Shown in pieces: positions 60,336 through 64,000 of a stretch of DNA of 64,000 bases (within the stretch, counting starts at the first letter, position 1; the number at the start of each line of letters is the position of its first letter). This DNA comes from Deltaproteobacteria bacterium. GTDB taxonomy: Bacteria > Myxococcota > Kuafuiibacteriia > Kuafuiibacteriales > Kuafuiibacteriaceae. Both the position numbers and the translations under genes were made by a program. The stretch lies in the NCBI GenBank assembly GCA_016703535.1, contig JADJBV010000002.1:682001-746000 (forward strand), written 5' to 3'. The notes beneath the pieces are model-generated. The model made no database searches and was not told the DNA's origin. It saw only the letters and a list, made by a program, of their open reading frames with translations.

Positions 60336-62683
60336 ATGGTCGCCCGGTCGAATCTCCTCGCCAGCGTCGACCTCTTCGAGGGGGTCGACGAGGCCACCAT
60401 CGAGAAGCTCTTCCTCTCCGGGAAGCGGACCTTGTTGGAGGACGGCGAGGCCTTCGTCCGCCAAGGTGAATTCGGCGACAGCTTCTTTTTGTTGCTCGAG
60501 GGGCGGGCCGCCATCGAGGTGATCGGTGACGACGGTCGCGCCAAGGAGGTGGCCCGCCTCAAGGAAGGGCAATACTTCGGCGAGTTGGCTTTGGTCGGGC
60601 GCGGGGAGCGGCGCGCCACGGTGCGGGCCCGGGGCCGGGCCGAGGCCTTGGAGCTGCGGAAGATCCACTTCGAGCACCACCTGAAGAAGTTCAAGGCGGT
60701 CCGGCAACGCCTCGAAGATCGCTACACCCACGGGGCCCTCGACGCCTTCATTCGCCAAAGCCGCTACTTTCGTGAGCTCCCGGCCCCGGAGCTCGAGGAG
60801 TTGGTGGGCACCGCGACCTTGGAGAGCTTCTCCAAAGACCAGGTGATTGCCAAAGAAGGCGAGGCCGCTCAGAAGCTCTACATCGTTCGGCTCGGTTTCG
60901 TGCGGATCAGCCGGCACACCGCGGTGGAGGACACGGCCGAAGCAGCTCGAGGTTCAGGGCCTCAGCTCAAAGAGGAGATCTTGGCCTACCTGGGGCCCGA
61001 AGACTTCTTCGGTGACGAAGAGGTCAGCGTCGGCGCTCAATACGGCGCCTCGGCGGTGGCCGTCGAGCCGGTCGAGTGTATGGTCGTGCCCCGGCCCACC
61101 GTCTGGAAGCTCTACCTGAAGCACCCGGAGATCTTCGCCAGCTTCCGCCGCTACTCTTTGGCCCGAGCCCAAAGTCAGGTCGGGATCCTCCAATCCAAGA
61201 CCGCCATGGGCTTCGTCCGGGACATGCTCGAGGCCGGCTTGGGCCAAGCCCGGTCGGCGCTGATCATCAACTTGGACACCTGTGTTCGTTGCGGCAACTG
61301 CGTGCAGGCCTGCGACGACCTCCACGGCTACTCGCGGATCGCTCGGCGCGGCAAGAAGATGACCCGGCGCAAGACCGCCGACGCCACCGCCCACGAGAAC
61401 CTCTACTTCCCGACCAGCTGCCTGCAGTGCGCGACCCCGGAGTGTATGGTCGGGTGCCCCACCGGCGCCATCGCCCGGGACGTCGGCGGCGAGGTGTACA
61501 TCAAGGACACCTGCATCGGCTGCGGCAACTGCGCCCGCAACTGCGACTTCGGCAACATCGCCATGGCCAAGGTCAAGGAGGACGAGGTCTCGATCCTCGA
61601 CTTGGTCTTGGGCAACTCCAGCTCGGCCAACACCAAAAAGAAGGAGCGGGTGCCCCTGGATCGGGCCGCCACCGCCCTGCAAAAGCCGGAGGATCCCAAG
61701 CCCGAGTTGGTGGCGGTGAAGTGTGACGTCTGCTTCGAGCGGGAGTTCGCGGCTTGCGTCTACAACTGCCCAGTCGAGGCCGTGTTGCGGATCGATCCCC
61801 GCAGTTACTTCGACGAGCTGCAACGCCTGGCCCCCAAGTTGGCCCTCCGCCAAGGTGCACCCACCGTCGCCAAGACCACCACCCACCGAGGGCGGGCGCT
61901 CGGGGGGGCGGTCGTCCTCCAGTTTTTGGCCCTGGTCGGCAGCAGCGTCGGCGCCTATTTTTTGCACCAACATTTGCGCCCCACCAGCTGGAGCGGGCCT
62001 GGGCTTTGGGCGGGCGTCGCCGCCGCCATCATGATCGGCCTGCTCGGGGTGTTGGGCTTTCGAAAGCGCCTCCGGACCCACCGCCTGGGATCCTCGCGAC
62101 CTGGGCCCGGCTCCACGCCTTGTTGGGTGGCCTGTTGTTTGGGGTGGTGCTCTTTCACTCGGGCTTTCAGGCCACCAGCGTCTTGACCGCCACCTTGCTT
62201 GGCCTCTTGGCGACCTCCACCGCCGTCGGCTTGGGCGGGCAGCTGGCCTCCTTGTTGATCCCCCGGCTCTTGGCCCGCACCGAAGACGAGGCGCTTTTGC
62301 CCGAAGACGTGGGCCCGCGGATCGAAGCCCTACTCCACTCCAACGAGGAGTTTTTGGCGGGCTTGGAAGCCAAGGTGAAAGAGCGGGTGGCGCGGCAGGC
62401 GTCCCGTTTGGTCGAAGGGGGCACAACTTATCTGCGCCGCGGCACCAGCCCCCAGCAACTCCCCAAAGAGCTGGAGAAGCGGGCCAAGAAGTTTTCGCCG
62501 CTCTCCGAGTCCGAACACGCGTTGTCGCTCCGGATCGCAGAAAACCTGGCTCGGGCGCGGCTGCTGCGGGTGCGCACCGCCTTCGAGATCATCTTGACCT
62601 CCTGGCAGCCGATCCACCTGGTGTCGTCGGCGATGGCCATCATGTTGTTGATGGGGCACCTGATGACGGTGTTGCTCTGGTGA
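60336..62683 (+). pseudogene. cNMP-binding / 4Fe-4S ferredoxin / b-type-like membrane protein, interrupted by a frameshift
   Basis: ATG 60336 with GGAG upstream. Frame one (to 62186) holds two cyclic-nucleotide-binding domains (about 1-115, with FGELALVGRGERRAT; about 145-285). From Cys316 it holds a four-cluster-like ferredoxin region: CVRCGNCVQAC, CLQCATPECMVGC, CIGCGNCARNC and CDVCFEREFAAC. Two membrane helices follow. Adding one G at the GGG run 62087-62089 joins THRLG to ILATWARLHALLGG in the second frame. That frame supplies about four more helices with His (VLFHSGF, QPIHLVSS, LLMGHLM), a possible heme-b site. The intact protein would be about 782 residues and would pass electrons across the membrane under nucleotide control. 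The break may be a sequencing error. Confidence 0.85.
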
Positions 62684-62687
62684 GCTG

Positions 62688-64000
62688 ATGTTCGTCCTGG
62701 AGATCATCGCTGGGCCTTACAAGGGCCAAGCCGCCGCCTTGGTGTGGGGCGAAAAGTTGATCGTCGGGCGAGCCCCCGAGTGCCAACTTTGCCTGGCCGA
62801 TCCCGGCGTGTCGGCGGCCCACGTCGAGGTCGCCTGGAACGACCAAGGATTTTCAGTCTTCGATCTGGGGTCGGCCAACGGTGCCTTCCTCAACGGTCAA
62901 CGCCTGACCGCCCGGGCCACCTTCCGGGTGGGTGATCACTTGCAGGTGGGCGGCACCTTGATCGCGCTCAAGGACGTCGAGTTGGGCCGGGAGGAAGACG
63001 TCCAGATCCAGGAGCCAACCAAAACTGGGATCCTGAGCATCCAGTCTGGCTCCACCCAGGTGATGAAGCGGATCACCATCCCCAGCGCCAAAACGGGCGC
63101 GGCTGGCGGGAGCGCCGCGCAACAGCAGAAGACCATTTTGCCGACCGAAGGCCTCTTGGCCTTGGGCAAACAACGGACCCAGGTGGCTCAGAGCACCGCC
63201 GCGCGCCTGGCCGATCAAACCGTGGCGGGCGCCGCGACCCTAAAACAACGGGTTCAAGCTGCGCCCGAAGGGGCCAAGGCCCTGGTGCACCGGGACGAAC
63301 GTTTTGATCCCTTCTGGAGCCTCCCGATCACCATCGGGCGAGAACACGGCAGCGGCATCGTGCTCGATGATCTGGTGGTCAGCCTCCGCCACGCGGTGAT
63401 CGACTTCCGCGAAGGCCACTACCTGATCCGGGACGTCGGCAGCTCCAACGGGGTCTTCGTCAACGCCAAGCGAGTGGTCGAGCAACGTTTGGCCGACGGC
63501 GACGTCCTTTTGTTGGGGGCCCACACCATCTTGGTGGTTTTGGGGGAGCGGTGTTTGGGTCTGGAGGTCCAGCCGCCGCTGCTGGGCGACAAGGCCCCTC
63601 GTTCGGAGGTGTCGAGCACTCGACTGGGGCTGCTCGATCAACCACTGGCCGGTGAGGCGCCGAAGAAGAGGAAACGAAAGGCCGCCGAGCTGGTTTGGTA
63701 TGGGACCTCGGATCTGGAGCGGGGGGTCTATCGGGCCCGCAGCGCCTTAATCGCGTTGATCTTGGGCGTGGGCCTGACCTTCTGGATGTTGGCTCAAGGT
63801 GACTCTCACGTCTTGGCCGGCAGCCCCCTGTCGGCGGCCCACGAATCACCGGCGTTCCTGGAGCAACTAGAGGCCAACCACCTGGATCGCTGCACCGCCT
63901 GTCACGTCGGCGCGGGCCAGGTGTCGACGCTGAAGTGCCTCGACTGCCATCCCAACAACCGGCCCCTCGAGGAACACGCTCAAGAGGACGTTCCTTGCGC
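62688..64000 (+). CDS. FHA-FHA-membrane-multiheme cytochrome fusion (cut by window end)
   Basis: ATG 62688, five bases after the upstream stop; the frame is open to the right edge (437 residues visible). FHA 1 is at about 20-85 (LIVGRAPECQLCLADPGVS, GSANGAFLNGQRL), and FHA 2 at about 215-285 (ITIGREHGSGIVL, GSSNGVFVNAKRV). A basic linker follows (KKRKRKAAE), then one membrane helix at about 350-370 (ALIALILGVGLTFWML). Then come two c-type heme sites, CTACH and CLDCH, before the edge. This places phosphopeptide-binding domains in the cytoplasm and hemes in the periplasm on one chain. FHA 1 has Ser-x-x-His instead of Ser-Arg-x-His, so its binding may be weaker. Confidence 0.88.
   Translation, partial: MFVLEIIAGPYKGQAAALVWGEKLIVGRAPECQLCLADPGVSAAHVEVAWNDQGFSVFDLGSANGAFLNGQRLTARATFRVGDHLQVGGTLIALKDVELGREEDVQIQEPTKTGILSIQSGSTQVMKRITIPSAKTGAAGGSAAQQQKTILPTEGLLALGKQRTQVAQSTAARLADQTVAGAATLKQRVQAAPEGAKALVHRDERFDPFWSLPITIGREHGSGIVLDDLVVSLRHAVIDFREGHYLIRDVGSSNGVFVNAKRVVEQRLADGDVLLLGAHTILVVLGERCLGLEVQPPLLGDKAPRSEVSSTRLGLLDQPLAGEAPKKRKRKAAELVWYGTSDLERGVYRARSALIALILGVGLTFWMLAQGDSHVLAGSPLSAAHESPAFLEQLEANHLDRCTACHVGAGQVSTLKCLDCHPNNRPLEEHAQEDVPC

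Overview
The window is GC-rich DNA (roughly two thirds G+C) from a Gram-negative bacterium, most likely a member of Myxococcota. The evidence is a C-terminal MYXO-CTERM sorting tail (GCGCS, hydrophobic segment, Arg cluster) on a peptidoglycan amidase, many large lipoproteins with Asp-, Pro- or Cys-rich spacers, several FHA-domain proteins, a type III secretion cluster and a large polyketide/fatty-acid-type synthase. No species can be named from the sequence alone.

Layout. 1-5324: end of a type III secretion operon, with small coiled-coil and membrane-active proteins, a TPR protein and the export gate SctV. 5534-10969: envelope enzymes (MYXO-CTERM amidase; LysM/peptidoglycan-binding/transglycosylase protein) and a beta-helix lipoprotein. 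11144-15148: RNA-binding protein, glutamate dehydrogenase and phosphoglycerate mutase. 15256-26806: exported proteins, a frameshifted DUF432 gene beside MscS, a glycosyltransferase-methyltransferase fusion, an unusual Pro-anticodon tRNA, an SPFH protein, a double-propeller lipoprotein and a C-terminal processing protease. 26900-31450: tightly coupled FHA/TPR, pdxA, HEAT and HAMP genes. 31432-33782: divergent citrate synthase genes, one with a fused MerR-like DNA-binding domain. 33948-37726: a CAU tRNA, a zinc-ribbon coiled-coil protein, a second beta-helix lipoprotein and the RNase P RNA (minus strand). 37844-44054: Cys-rich repeat lipoprotein, a lone nuoL, a barrel-like protein and a lipoprotein. 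44089-46324: vanadium-haloperoxidase-like enzyme and two unknown small proteins. 46511-56180: three-gene synthase operon. 56366-59311: Cys-poor DksA-like protein and a TonB receptor under a Fur-box-like site. 59327-64000: nine-heme cytochrome c, a cNMP-binding/ferredoxin/membrane protein and an FHA-FHA-membrane-cytochrome protein cut by the window edge.

The most unusual system is the 2763-residue synthase at 47889-56180. Its order is KS, decayed KS, AT, ACP, a complete C45 (penicillin acyltransferase-type, Ntn) domain, KR and DH. It is translationally coupled to a phosphopantetheinyl transferase and a FabL-type enoyl reductase with the Y-x6-K signature. Together these could run a full reductive cycle and release the chain by acyl transfer to an amine. 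Its single ACP has Thr where the phosphopantetheine Ser belongs. A second candidate is the 59-64 kb cluster, where cytoplasmic cNMP- or phosphopeptide-sensing domains share a polypeptide with iron-sulfur or heme redox modules.

Two further signals cut across genes. A 14-bp palindrome, GCAAGNNNNCTTGC, occurs ten times, nine of them inside coding sequence. Two genes (DUF432 and the cNMP/ferredoxin gene) are each broken by what looks like one missing G in a short G run, which could be sequencing error or real decay.
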